Assembly: GCA_002411105.1 (NCBI GenBank)
Contig: DHQX01000047.1
Location: 49,343-61,494, forward strand
DNA: 12,152 bases
Direction: 5' to 3'
Source: Christensenella sp. UBA5327
GTDB lineage: Bacteria > Bacillota > Clostridia > Christensenellales > Aristaeellaceae
The notes under the pieces were generated by a model. That model was not told the origin of the DNA and did not search any database. It saw only the letters and a list, made by a program, of their open reading frames with translations. Below are positions 6,889 to 12,152 of this stretch, one piece after another; the first letter of the stretch is position 1; each line of letters starts with the position of its first letter. The translations under genes and the position numbers were made by a program.

Positions 6889-6914
6889 GACGCCTGACAA
6901 GGCCGTCAGATTCG
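6889..6914 (-). promoter_or_regulatory. Candidate ECF-type autoregulatory promoter
   Basis: On the minus strand, CGAATC (6909-6914) is separated by 16 bases from CGTC (6889-6892). This follows the TGAAAC-N16-CGT(A/C) layout known for SigW/SigV-like factors, with 4 of 6 matches in the -35 and a full -10. The predicted start is near 6880, about 23 bases before the TTG start of the sigma gene. The spacer contains the inverted repeat CTGAC-AAGGCC-GTCAG (6894-6909), which could bind another regulator. No convincing housekeeping promoter is seen for the sigma gene. Confidence 0.42.
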
Positions 6915-6931
6915 TTTGCGCGAAAAATCCG

Positions 6932-6961
6932 TTGTATCTGATGGTCATCCTATGCTAATGT
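6932..6961 (+). promoter_or_regulatory. Weak candidate promoter for the anion transporter
   Basis: TTGTAT (6932-6937) is followed after 18 bases by TAATGT (6956-6961), preceded by an extended-10 TGC. The -10 match is poor and other alignments are possible. A small inverted repeat GCTAA-TG-TTAGC (6954-6965) overlaps it. The 136-base gap between the divergent sigma and transporter genes must hold a promoter for each. Confidence 0.28.
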
Positions 6962-6993
6962 TAGCGCTGACACAAGCTAAAGGAGGATGCGGG

Positions 6994-8424
6994 ATGAGGG
7001 AGCGCGGGGGCATTATCACATGGCTGGCCACGGCCATCGCCTTGTTTTTGTTGTTCGGGACGGGCCTTTTGCCGATTATCCCAGGGCTTTCTGCCCCCGG
7101 CCAGCGGGTGCTGGGGCTGTTTCTGGGGGCGGTGATGCTGTGGCTGTTTGTGGACATCGGCTGGCCCAGCGCCCTGGTGATCTTCGCCCTGGGCTTTTTG
7201 CCGGGGGTGAAAACCGGGGACGTGATCACCGCTTCCTTTGGCAATAGCACGGTGTGGTTCCTGATTTTCTCCTTCCTGCTTACCTTTGCGCTGAAGGAGA
7301 CCGGCTTTTTAAGGCGGGTGGCGCTGCTGTTTATCACCAGCCGCTTTGCCAGGCGCGGGCCCTGGGCCTTTGCCTTCATGTTTTTGCTGTCGGTGTTGGC
7401 GCTGGGTAGCTTTATTGCGCCCACCGTCACCTTTTTGCTGTTTTTTGCCCTCCACCGGGAGGCCATGGAGGCCCTGAACCAAAAGCCTGGTGACGCGCTG
7501 CCCAAAGCCCTCATGGTGGGCACCGCCTGTGTTACCTCCATCTCCTGCGCCATGACGCCCATCGCTCACACCTTCCCGCTAATGGCTCTGGGCTTCCATG
7601 AGGCAGCCACCGGGGAGCGCATCAGCTACCTCAGCTATCTTAAAATCGGCCTGCCGGTGGGGCTACTGCTCTTTGGGCTGACATTGGGGCTACTGTATCT
7701 GGGCTTTAACAAACGGATAAAAGCCCAGGGCGCGCGGCTTGACAGCCTGAATTTGACCGGCCCTGGCAAGCCCAGCCATCAGGAGTTGTTTTCGGCCCTC
7801 ATTTTCCTGCTGGTGGTGGCGGTGTGGCTGTTCTCAGGCCTGCTGCCTGAGGCGATGAAGCCGGTGGCTGCCCTGGGCACTGCCTGGCCTGCGCTGCTTG
7901 GAGCGGTGCTTTTGTCGGCCATCCCCATTGCGGGGAAACCCGTGCTGAACCTGAAAGAGGGCTTTGCAAAGGGTCTCAACTGGCCAAGCCTGCTGCTGTG
8001 TGCCGCCGCCCTGGCCCTTGGCAAATACCTCACCCTGCCTGAATATGGCGTGACCGACTGGTTTGGCGCCTTGATTGCGCCGTCCATGCAGGCTTGGGGA
8101 TATGCAGGGGCCCTGGCGGTCATCATTGCCGCTACCGTGGTGATGACCAATTTCCTCTCCAACATCGTCACCACCACGGTGATGTACCAGGTGGCCGCCA
8201 GCGCCATCCCGCTGCTGGCGCTTTCAGGCATTGTCATTAGCCCTGCCCTGTCGGCCATTCTGGTGGGTCTGTGCGCCAGCCTGGCCTATGCCACGCCCCC
8301 GGCCATCGCCCATATCGCCCTGGCGGCCGGCTCCGGCTGGGCGGACTCCCGGGATATGCTCAAGTATGGCGGCGCTCTGGCGCTTGTTTCAATCCCGGTG
8401 GTGCTGGTGTTTGCGCTGATTTAG
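6994..8424 (+). CDS. SLC13/DASS-type anion transporter, 476 aa
   Basis: This is a polytopic membrane protein of the divalent anion:Na+ symporter family, which imports dicarboxylates, citrate, sulfate or similar anions. It is hydrophobic throughout with about 11-12 helices. It has family-like segments: SFGNSTVWFLIFSFLLTFAL (about 82-101), SFIAPTVTFLL in the first half, and TNFLSNIVTTTVMYQ in the second. The last matches the SNT-type motif that binds sodium and substrate. In the first half the usual SNT is replaced by APT, so substrate or ion use may differ. The ATG at 6994 sits 7 bases after AAAGGAGG. A second ATG at 6987 is out of frame. Length is normal for bacterial members. It is divergent from the ECF operon. 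The specific substrate cannot be assigned. Confidence 0.85.
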   Translation: MRERGGIITWLATAIALFLLFGTGLLPIIPGLSAPGQRVLGLFLGAVMLWLFVDIGWPSALVIFALGFLPGVKTGDVITASFGNSTVWFLIFSFLLTFALKETGFLRRVALLFITSRFARRGPWAFAFMFLLSVLALGSFIAPTVTFLLFFALHREAMEALNQKPGDALPKALMVGTACVTSISCAMTPIAHTFPLMALGFHEAATGERISYLSYLKIGLPVGLLLFGLTLGLLYLGFNKRIKAQGARLDSLNLTGPGKPSHQELFSALIFLLVVAVWLFSGLLPEAMKPVAALGTAWPALLGAVLLSAIPIAGKPVLNLKEGFAKGLNWPSLLLCAAALALGKYLTLPEYGVTDWFGALIAPSMQAWGYAGALAVIIAATVVMTNFLSNIVTTTVMYQVAASAIPLLALSGIVISPALSAILVGLCASLAYATPPAIAHIALAAGSGWADSRDMLKYGGALALVSIPVVLVFALI

Positions 8425-8429
8425 CGGGC

Positions 8430-8435
8430 TATAAT
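8430..8435 (+). promoter_or_regulatory. Perfect -10 TATAAT before the orphan membrane gene
   Basis: TATAAT lies 6 bases after the transporter stop and about 38 bases before the GTG start of the next gene. The -35 at normal spacing (GTGTTT, 8407-8412) is poor, so promoter strength is uncertain. It would allow the downstream gene to be expressed apart from the transporter. Confidence 0.4.
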
Positions 8436-8472
8436 GGGCAGGCATTGACCGCGCCAGGGGGGAGCAGACATT

Positions 8473-9117
8473 GTGAGCATGCGTCGGATTCGGGGATGGC
8501 AGTTTTTTTCATCCATTATATGGCTCTTTCATTTGGCCGGAGCTTATGCATATACAATAACCTCAACAAGGCTCCTTTCGGGATTCTATCAGTTTGAGGA
8601 CAAGTCAGTATTGGTGATATTTCTGTTCGATGTGCTTTTGCCCTTTGGTTCCTGCATCTTCTTACCAATCCTGTTATGTTATTTCACCTGGCGTTTAGAA
8701 AACAAGCGTCCTCTTACGGTCGCCCCTTATCGGGGGATCCTGCTGTCGGTTTCAATGAGCATTGCCATCATTTGCTTTCACAATTTCAGCAGTGTCCAAG
8801 AAAGTCATAGCATATCAGCCATTCCTTTGCAGGATTTGAGCATATTCCTTTTCATTCCAGTGATGATGTTGATAGCCTCTTCCAATCAAATGAAGTGGCG
8901 CTTTCTTTTGTCTCTAATGTTCTATTGTGCTGCTTTGATTCTATCGCCCCATGACATACTTAATCACAGTATTGGGGGCTTTCAGATAAGCTTCAGACCG
9001 TTTATGCAGCTGTCGCCGATGGCATTCTTTTGGGCTATTGGCAGCCTATATGAAACAGGCATTTCTACAAACCGCATAAACAAATGGGGCTGCCACGCTG
9101 CCATGACAACCCCATGA
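8473..9117 (+). CDS. Orphan hypothetical membrane protein, 214 aa, AT-rich
   Basis: Not recognised. The GTG at 8473 follows AGGGGGGAG by about 8 bases; an ATG two codons later is the alternative. Five or six membrane helices are visible: about 8-27, 47-72, 88-104, 118-138, 143-160 and 178-192. They contain many Phe, Ile and Ser residues and little charge. The DNA is clearly AT-richer than both neighbours, with ATA, TTA and AGT codons that are rare elsewhere here. This suggests a gene acquired by transfer, or one under weak selection. The last ~11 codons (INKWGCHAAMTTP) coincide with the terminator of the convergent aldo/keto reductase gene. The C-terminal sequence may therefore be set by RNA structure rather than protein function. 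Confidence 0.65.
   Translation: MSMRRIRGWQFFSSIIWLFHLAGAYAYTITSTRLLSGFYQFEDKSVLVIFLFDVLLPFGSCIFLPILLCYFTWRLENKRPLTVAPYRGILLSVSMSIAIICFHNFSSVQESHSISAIPLQDLSIFLFIPVMMLIASSNQMKWRFLLSLMFYCAALILSPHDILNHSIGGFQISFRPFMQLSPMAFFWAIGSLYETGISTNRINKWGCHAAMTTP
9078..9115 (-). terminator. Terminator of the aldo/keto reductase gene, inside the convergent ORF
   Basis: On the minus strand, ATGGGG and CCCCAT form the base of a 12-bp stem (9084-9115). It continues inward as T-G wobble, TG/CA, T-G wobble, CA/TG, around an 8-base loop, followed by TTGTTT (9083-9078). Read on the plus strand, the two wobbles become C-A mismatches, so the hairpin favours minus-strand RNA. It begins 17 bases after the reductase stop and overlaps the end of the plus-strand membrane gene. 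Confidence 0.7.
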
Positions 9118-9132
9118 TTTTGTTGCGGATGC

Positions 9133-9984
9133 CTACCAGGAAATATTATCCGGGTCGGCAGAAAATCCCGTGCTTCCTTTGAGGCTTGCGATCAACACCA
9201 CATCTTCCGGTGCCAGTTCGAAATCAAATACCTGGGCGTTTTCCCGGATACGCGCCGGGGTGACGGACTTGGGCAGGGGCAGGTATCCCCGCTGCAGGCT
9301 CCACCTGATGGCGATCTGGGCGATGGTCTTGCCATATTTTTGTGCCAGCGCCTGCATCTGCGGCACATCAAACACCCCGCCAGTGCCCAGGGGGCTGTAA
9401 GCCTCCAGCAGCATGCCCTTTCCCCGGCTGTAATCCGCCACCGCGTCCTGGGTGTCGCCTGGGGCCAGGCGGATCTGGTTCACCATGGGGGCAACCTCCG
9501 CCGTCTCCAGCAAAGCATCGATGTGATGGGCGTGGAAGTTGCTGATGCCCAGGGCCTTGATCTTGCCCTCACGGTAGAGGGTTTCAAAGGCTTTCCAGGA
9601 CTGGGCATTTTTCTCTTTCCAGTCATCCTTGTAGTTCGCTGGCCGGGGCCAGTGCAGCAGGAAGAGATCGGCGTAATCGGTGCCTAGCTTCTTCAGGCTT
9701 TCATGCACCGCGTCCAGGGTCTCCTGATAGCCCCTGATGGGGTTGGCCAGCTTTGAGGTGATGAAGATCTGCTCCCGGGGGATGCTGCTGTCCTTCACCG
9801 CCTGGCCCACGCTTCTCTCATTGCCATAGCCCTGGGCGGTATCAATGTGGCGGTAGCCTGCTTCCAGCGCCGCCAGTACGCTATTCTTCGCTTCCTTGCC
9901 CTCTTCCGCCTGCCAGGTGCCAAAGCCAACGCAGGGGATGTGCACCCCATTTGAAAGGATATAAGTATCTGTCAATGCATTCAT
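9133..9984 (-). CDS. Aldo/keto reductase, 283 aa
   Basis: This is an NAD(P)H-dependent oxidoreductase with a TIM barrel, related to the 2,5-diketo-D-gluconate reductase/AKR5 group that reduces aldehydes and ketones. The catalytic tetrad is present: Asp48 and Tyr53 (RHIDTAQGYGNE), Lys78 (ITSKL) and His111 (FLLHWPRP). Cofactor-side motifs include ALGISNF and, near the end, LPLPKSVTPARIREN. The usual NQxEYHP substrate loop reads NQIRLAPGD, a departure that may shift specificity. The ATG at 9984 lies 7 bases after AGGAGG. An ATG 21 bases further upstream sits before that binding site and is rejected. It follows the GATase1-like gene by 75 bases. Only a poor promoter is seen there (TTGCTT, 19-base spacer, TATATA at 10029-10034), so cotranscription is likely. 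Confidence 0.93.
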   Translation of the reverse strand: MNALTDTYILSNGVHIPCVGFGTWQAEEGKEAKNSVLAALEAGYRHIDTAQGYGNERSVGQAVKDSSIPREQIFITSKLANPIRGYQETLDAVHESLKKLGTDYADLFLLHWPRPANYKDDWKEKNAQSWKAFETLYREGKIKALGISNFHAHHIDALLETAEVAPMVNQIRLAPGDTQDAVADYSRGKGMLLEAYSPLGTGGVFDVPQMQALAQKYGKTIAQIAIRWSLQRGYLPLPKSVTPARIRENAQVFDFELAPEDVVLIASLKGSTGFSADPDNISW

Positions 9985-10059
9985 GCGTTTTCCTCCTGTC
10001 ATCACAACGCGTGTTCGCGCTTAACAGATATATAACCGAAAAGGGTAGGGATTAAGCAA

Positions 10060-10809
10060 TTACCCCTGGGTCAGATAATCCACAATCCCTTTAAACAGCG
10101 GGGTGTATCCCGCCCAGTTCACAAACTCCGGCGGCCCCCAGTGGGGTGCACAGTCAGAGGTGAAGGCAGCGCTGCGCCCCTTGCCATACGCGCCAAAGGC
10201 CAGGAAGGGATCAGGCCCGATGGTCATCACCGTGTCAGCGCCCTCCCGGGGAAGCACGCGGTTATAGCCCAGGAAATGGGGCCAATCTGCGGGAACATCC
10301 CTGAGCGCGGGGTGATCCGCCGCCACGGCCTTGGGCGTGATGCCCTCGGGATGCTCCATCAGGTCATCGGTATCCAGACAGGTGACCGGCAGCACCTCGC
10401 TTAGCGCCGTGCGGCCATACTTGGCCTTGGCGTCAATTCCCGAAAAAGCCATATAGCCGCCCACCATCAGGAGGCTCCCTCCGCCATGCACATAATCCCT
10501 GATGACCTGGCAGCGGTTGGGCATGGCTTTGCTTCTGGCAAAGGTATCCGGGTGGAGCAGCAGCGTGTTTGAGCCGATGTCTGACAGGATCACGCAGTCG
10601 TATTCCGCCAGCTCTGACACCAAAAAGGGAAAGCGCAGGGCGGCCACATGGTTTGGCATGAAGGTGACCTCATACCCGCTGTCAGACAGGGCTTTGATCA
10701 ACCGGTCAGCGCCCTCCTCATACACATTGGTATAAAAGGCATCAAAGCCCTTCACGTGCACGGTATAGCTGTGCCAGGATTCGCCAGCTAACAGTATTTT
10801 CTTCGACAT
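10060..10809 (-). CDS. GATase1-like / ThuA-like domain protein, 249 aa
   Basis: The protein has the flavodoxin-like fold of the class I glutamine amidotransferase-like proteins (COG5426/DUF1355 type). The visible motifs are ILLAGESWHSYTVHVKGFD at the N terminus, YDCVILSDIGSN (70-81), YVHGGGSLLMVGGYMAFSG (106-124), LPVTCLDTDD (140-149) and PFLAFGAYGKGR (201-212). At the nucleophile elbow, where active amidotransferases have Cys, this protein reads GGYMAF with Tyr119. It is thus unlikely to hydrolyse glutamine. Relatives often sit near sugar-catabolic genes, and the next gene is an aldo/keto reductase, which hints at carbohydrate or polyol metabolism (inference only). The ATG at 10809 has GGAGG 5 bases upstream. 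It is cytoplasmic with no signal peptide. Confidence 0.85.
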   Translation of the reverse strand: MSKKILLAGESWHSYTVHVKGFDAFYTNVYEEGADRLIKALSDSGYEVTFMPNHVAALRFPFLVSELAEYDCVILSDIGSNTLLLHPDTFARSKAMPNRCQVIRDYVHGGGSLLMVGGYMAFSGIDAKAKYGRTALSEVLPVTCLDTDDLMEHPEGITPKAVAADHPALRDVPADWPHFLGYNRVLPREGADTVMTIGPDPFLAFGAYGKGRSAAFTSDCAPHWGPPEFVNWAGYTPLFKGIVDYLTQG

Positions 10810-10836
10810 AGTGGCCTCCTATGATTGTTTTGCCTG

Positions 10837-10865
10837 ATTGTATCATGGGCCGCCTGGCCGGGCAA
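10837..10865 (-). promoter_or_regulatory. Sigma-A promoter for the GATase1-like/reductase pair
   Basis: On the minus strand, TTGCCC (10860-10865), a 17-base spacer and TACAAT (10837-10842). The predicted start, about 10830, gives a short leader containing GGAGG. It is back to back with the plus-strand Nudix promoter; the two -35 boxes are 11 bases apart. Confidence 0.55.
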
Positions 10866-10876
10866 GGACGCGCCGC

Positions 10877-10905
10877 TTGCGCCTGCCCACGCCTTGCCTT
10901 ATACT
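10877..10905 (+). promoter_or_regulatory. Sigma-A promoter for the Nudix operon
   Basis: TTGCGC (10877-10882), a 17-base spacer and TATACT (10900-10905). The predicted start is near 10912, about 18 bases before the ATG at 10930, leaving only room for the binding site AAGGGG. Divergent from the promoter at 10837-10865. Confidence 0.65.
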
Positions 10906-10929
10906 GGGGTCAGAAAGGGGAATCAGCGG

Positions 10930-11553
10930 ATGAGCGATCAGGCATACAGAGAGACGGTTCTCGCAAGCGAAACTGTGTTTGACGGCAGCATCATGACGGT
11001 GGAAACCTGGCGCGTCAGGCTGCCCGATGGGCGGGAGGCGGGCCGGGAGATCGTGCTGCACAAGGGGGCGGCGGCGGTGGTGCCGGTGGACCTTCAGGGC
11101 TATGTCACCCTGGTGCGCCAACACCGGGTGGCGATTGATGAAATGCTGCTGGAAATCCCCGCGGGCAAGCTGGACTTTATGGGCGAGGATCCCTTTGCCT
11201 GTGCCCAGCGGGAGCTTGAGGAGGAGACCGGCCTGGTGGCCGCCAAGTGGCAGAAGCTGGCCCATGTGGTGACCACACCCGGCTTTTGCACCGAGCGGAT
11301 CGCGCTGTATCTGGCCACCCAGTTGCGCCAGACCGCTGCACGCCCTGACGCTGATGAGTTTTTAAACGTGGTGAGAATGCCGCTGAGCGAAGCCATCGCC
11401 TGGATCAACCAGGGCAAAATCACCGATGCCAAGACCTGCCTGGGGCTGCTTTTGGCACAGCAGGCGCTGGGCACGCCGCTTTTGGCCGCTTCCCCGGAAT
11501 CCCGGCTGATGAGGCCGCAGCCCGGCGTCTATCCCCGGGCACAGAAGGGGTGA
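10930..11553 (+). CDS. ADP-ribose pyrophosphatase, Nudix family, 207 aa
   Basis: This is a NudF-like hydrolase that splits ADP-ribose into AMP and ribose-5-phosphate in the cytoplasm, clearing a reactive NAD-turnover product. The N-terminal strand region (TVFDGSIMTVETWRVRLPDG, IVLHKGAAAVVPVD) and LVRQHRVAIDEMLLEIPAGK are typical of the subfamily. The Nudix box spans 79-102 and contains RELEEETGL with the metal-binding Glu residues. Between its Gly79 and the first Glu there are six residues (KLDFMG) rather than the canonical five, a one-residue insertion. GFCTERIALYLA (118-129) is the usual substrate loop. The ATG at 10930 follows AAGGGG. The ~25-residue C-terminal tail is Pro/Arg-rich. It is the first gene of a tight operon. 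Confidence 0.92.
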   Translation: MSDQAYRETVLASETVFDGSIMTVETWRVRLPDGREAGREIVLHKGAAAVVPVDLQGYVTLVRQHRVAIDEMLLEIPAGKLDFMGEDPFACAQRELEEETGLVAAKWQKLAHVVTTPGFCTERIALYLATQLRQTAARPDADEFLNVVRMPLSEAIAWINQGKITDAKTCLGLLLAQQALGTPLLAASPESRLMRPQPGVYPRAQKG

Positions 11554-11558
11554 GAGAG

Positions 11559-11723
11559 ATGAACAAGTGCTCAAACAGCCTCTGGCCCATCAAGCTGCTG
11601 CTGGTGCTCTTTGTCCTGGTGTTGATCGCCTATGGTGTGCTGGCGGTGGTGTATGGTCTGGAGCAAAACACCTTCCGCATGCCGGCAATACCGGCCCTGC
11701 CCCGCGCCAGCGGATTTTTCTGA
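11559..11723 (+). CDS. Small single-pass membrane protein, 54 aa
   Basis: Not recognised. The ATG at 11559 opens a 54-codon frame only 5 bases after the Nudix stop. A GGGG-TGAGAGAG stretch serves as a weak binding site. The protein has a short N terminus with Lys3 and Lys12, one strong hydrophobic helix (about 12-33, IKLLLVLFVLVLIAYGVLAV), and a 20-residue Pro/Ala tail ending in Phe-Phe. Positive residues at the N side predict N-in, C-out. Its stop overlaps the next start as TGATG. Placement between two translated, cotranscribed genes with tight junctions supports a real gene, although no family is evident. Confidence 0.65.
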   Translation: MNKCSNSLWPIKLLLVLFVLVLIAYGVLAVVYGLEQNTFRMPAIPALPRASGFF

Positions 11724-12152
11724 TGGCTTCAGCCCGGCTTCCCCTGGCCCTGCGCTGGCAGCGCCTGCTTGACCCTGCGTGGGGCCGTGCGATCACCACC
11801 CCGCGCCTCACGCTGCGCCCGCCCCGGATGGCGGACGCGGTTGCTTTTTTTGCCTATGCCAAGGATGAGCAGGTGGCCCGCTATGTGCTGTGGGACAGCC
11901 ACCTGAGCCTGAGGGACAGCCGCCTGGCACTGCGCGCCATCCGCCAGGGCAACCGTACCCGCGGCATCATCACCTTTGCCATCTGCCCGCGCCAGAGCGA
12001 TCAGCTCATCGGCACCATTGGCCCTGTATGGGTGGACTGGGGTAACCGCGCCTGTGAGGTGGGCTTTTCCATGGCCCGGGCCCATTGGGGCCAGGGGTTG
12101 ATGACAGAAGCCCTCAGCGCCTTTTTGCGCTATGCCTTTTTTGATCTGGGCC
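11723..12152 (+). CDS. GNAT-family N-acetyltransferase, N-terminal part, cut by window end
   Basis: This frame is open to the right edge, with 143 complete codons. It is a RimJ/RimL-like (Acetyltransf_3) acetyl-CoA-dependent transferase. TPRLTLRPPRMADAVAFFAY (about 27-46) is the typical N-terminal strand and helix. GTIGPVWVDWGNRACEVGFSM follows, then the acetyl-CoA loop HWGQGLMTEAL (motif A, Q/RxxGxG/A). Acceptors in the family include ribosomal protein N termini, other amines and antibiotics; none can be chosen here. The ATG at 11723 shares its A with... the stop of the small membrane gene (TGATG), implying coupled translation and no separate binding site. An N-terminal extension of about 26 residues precedes the conserved core. 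Confidence 0.85.
   Translation, partial: MASARLPLALRWQRLLDPAWGRAITTPRLTLRPPRMADAVAFFAYAKDEQVARYVLWDSHLSLRDSRLALRAIRQGNRTRGIITFAICPRQSDQLIGTIGPVWVDWGNRACEVGFSMARAHWGQGLMTEALSAFLRYAFFDLG

Noticed and set aside
6987..6989. ATG at 6987 as start of the anion transporter
   Set aside because: It is out of frame and directly abuts the binding site; the ATG at 6994 is in frame with ideal spacing.
1..12152. CRISPR array, IS element, prophage or defence island
   Set aside because: No repeat-spacer pattern, transposase, integrase, attachment site or defence domain was seen on either strand. An MBL nuclease beside an ABC gene alone does not make a defence system.

Overview
The window looks like the chromosome of a GC-rich Firmicute, probably an anaerobic Clostridia-type organism. 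The evidence is AGGAGG-type ribosome binding sites, TTGACA/TATAAT-type promoters, a thiamine-pyrophosphate (TPP) riboswitch, an ECF sigma/anti-sigma pair of the DUF4179 kind, and proteins of Firmicute type. The finer taxonomy is inference. Genes are tightly packed and there is no tRNA, rRNA, IS element, CRISPR array or prophage. I see no defence island or clearly new multi-gene machine; the most interesting signals are regulatory.

Left edge (1-180): a TPP riboswitch and its near-consensus promoter sit on the minus strand and drive a thiamine-related gene outside the window. A plus-strand promoter shares the same -35 heptamer and reads into the first operon. A 30-bp inverted repeat covers that promoter's -10 and predicted start site.

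Plus-strand operon (196-4849): an unrecognised soluble protein, an unrecognised membrane-anchored protein, an ABC exporter half-transporter, and a metallo-beta-lactamase/beta-CASP/RMMBL nuclease. It ends in a strong intrinsic terminator at 4874-4910. A 15-codon frame ending in TAG, directly abutting the ATG of the second gene, lies in the junction between the first two genes.

Minus-strand block (6857-4930): an ECF sigma factor with a TTG start and its membrane anti-sigma factor overlap by ATGA. They are followed by an HD-domain 5'-nucleotidase-like protein that also appears to have its own promoter. A candidate ECF-type autoregulatory promoter and two palindromes lie upstream of the sigma gene.

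Plus-strand pair (6994-9117): an SLC13/DASS-type anion transporter, then a visibly AT-richer orphan membrane protein. The last codons of the orphan overlap a terminator belonging to the convergent gene.

Minus-strand pair (10809-9133): a GATase1-like/ThuA-like protein lacking the nucleophile cysteine, and an aldo/keto reductase.

Right-edge plus-strand operon (10930 to the edge): a NudF-type ADP-ribose pyrophosphatase, a 54-residue single-pass membrane protein, and a GNAT acetyltransferase cut by the window end. Each junction is very tight, suggesting translational coupling.
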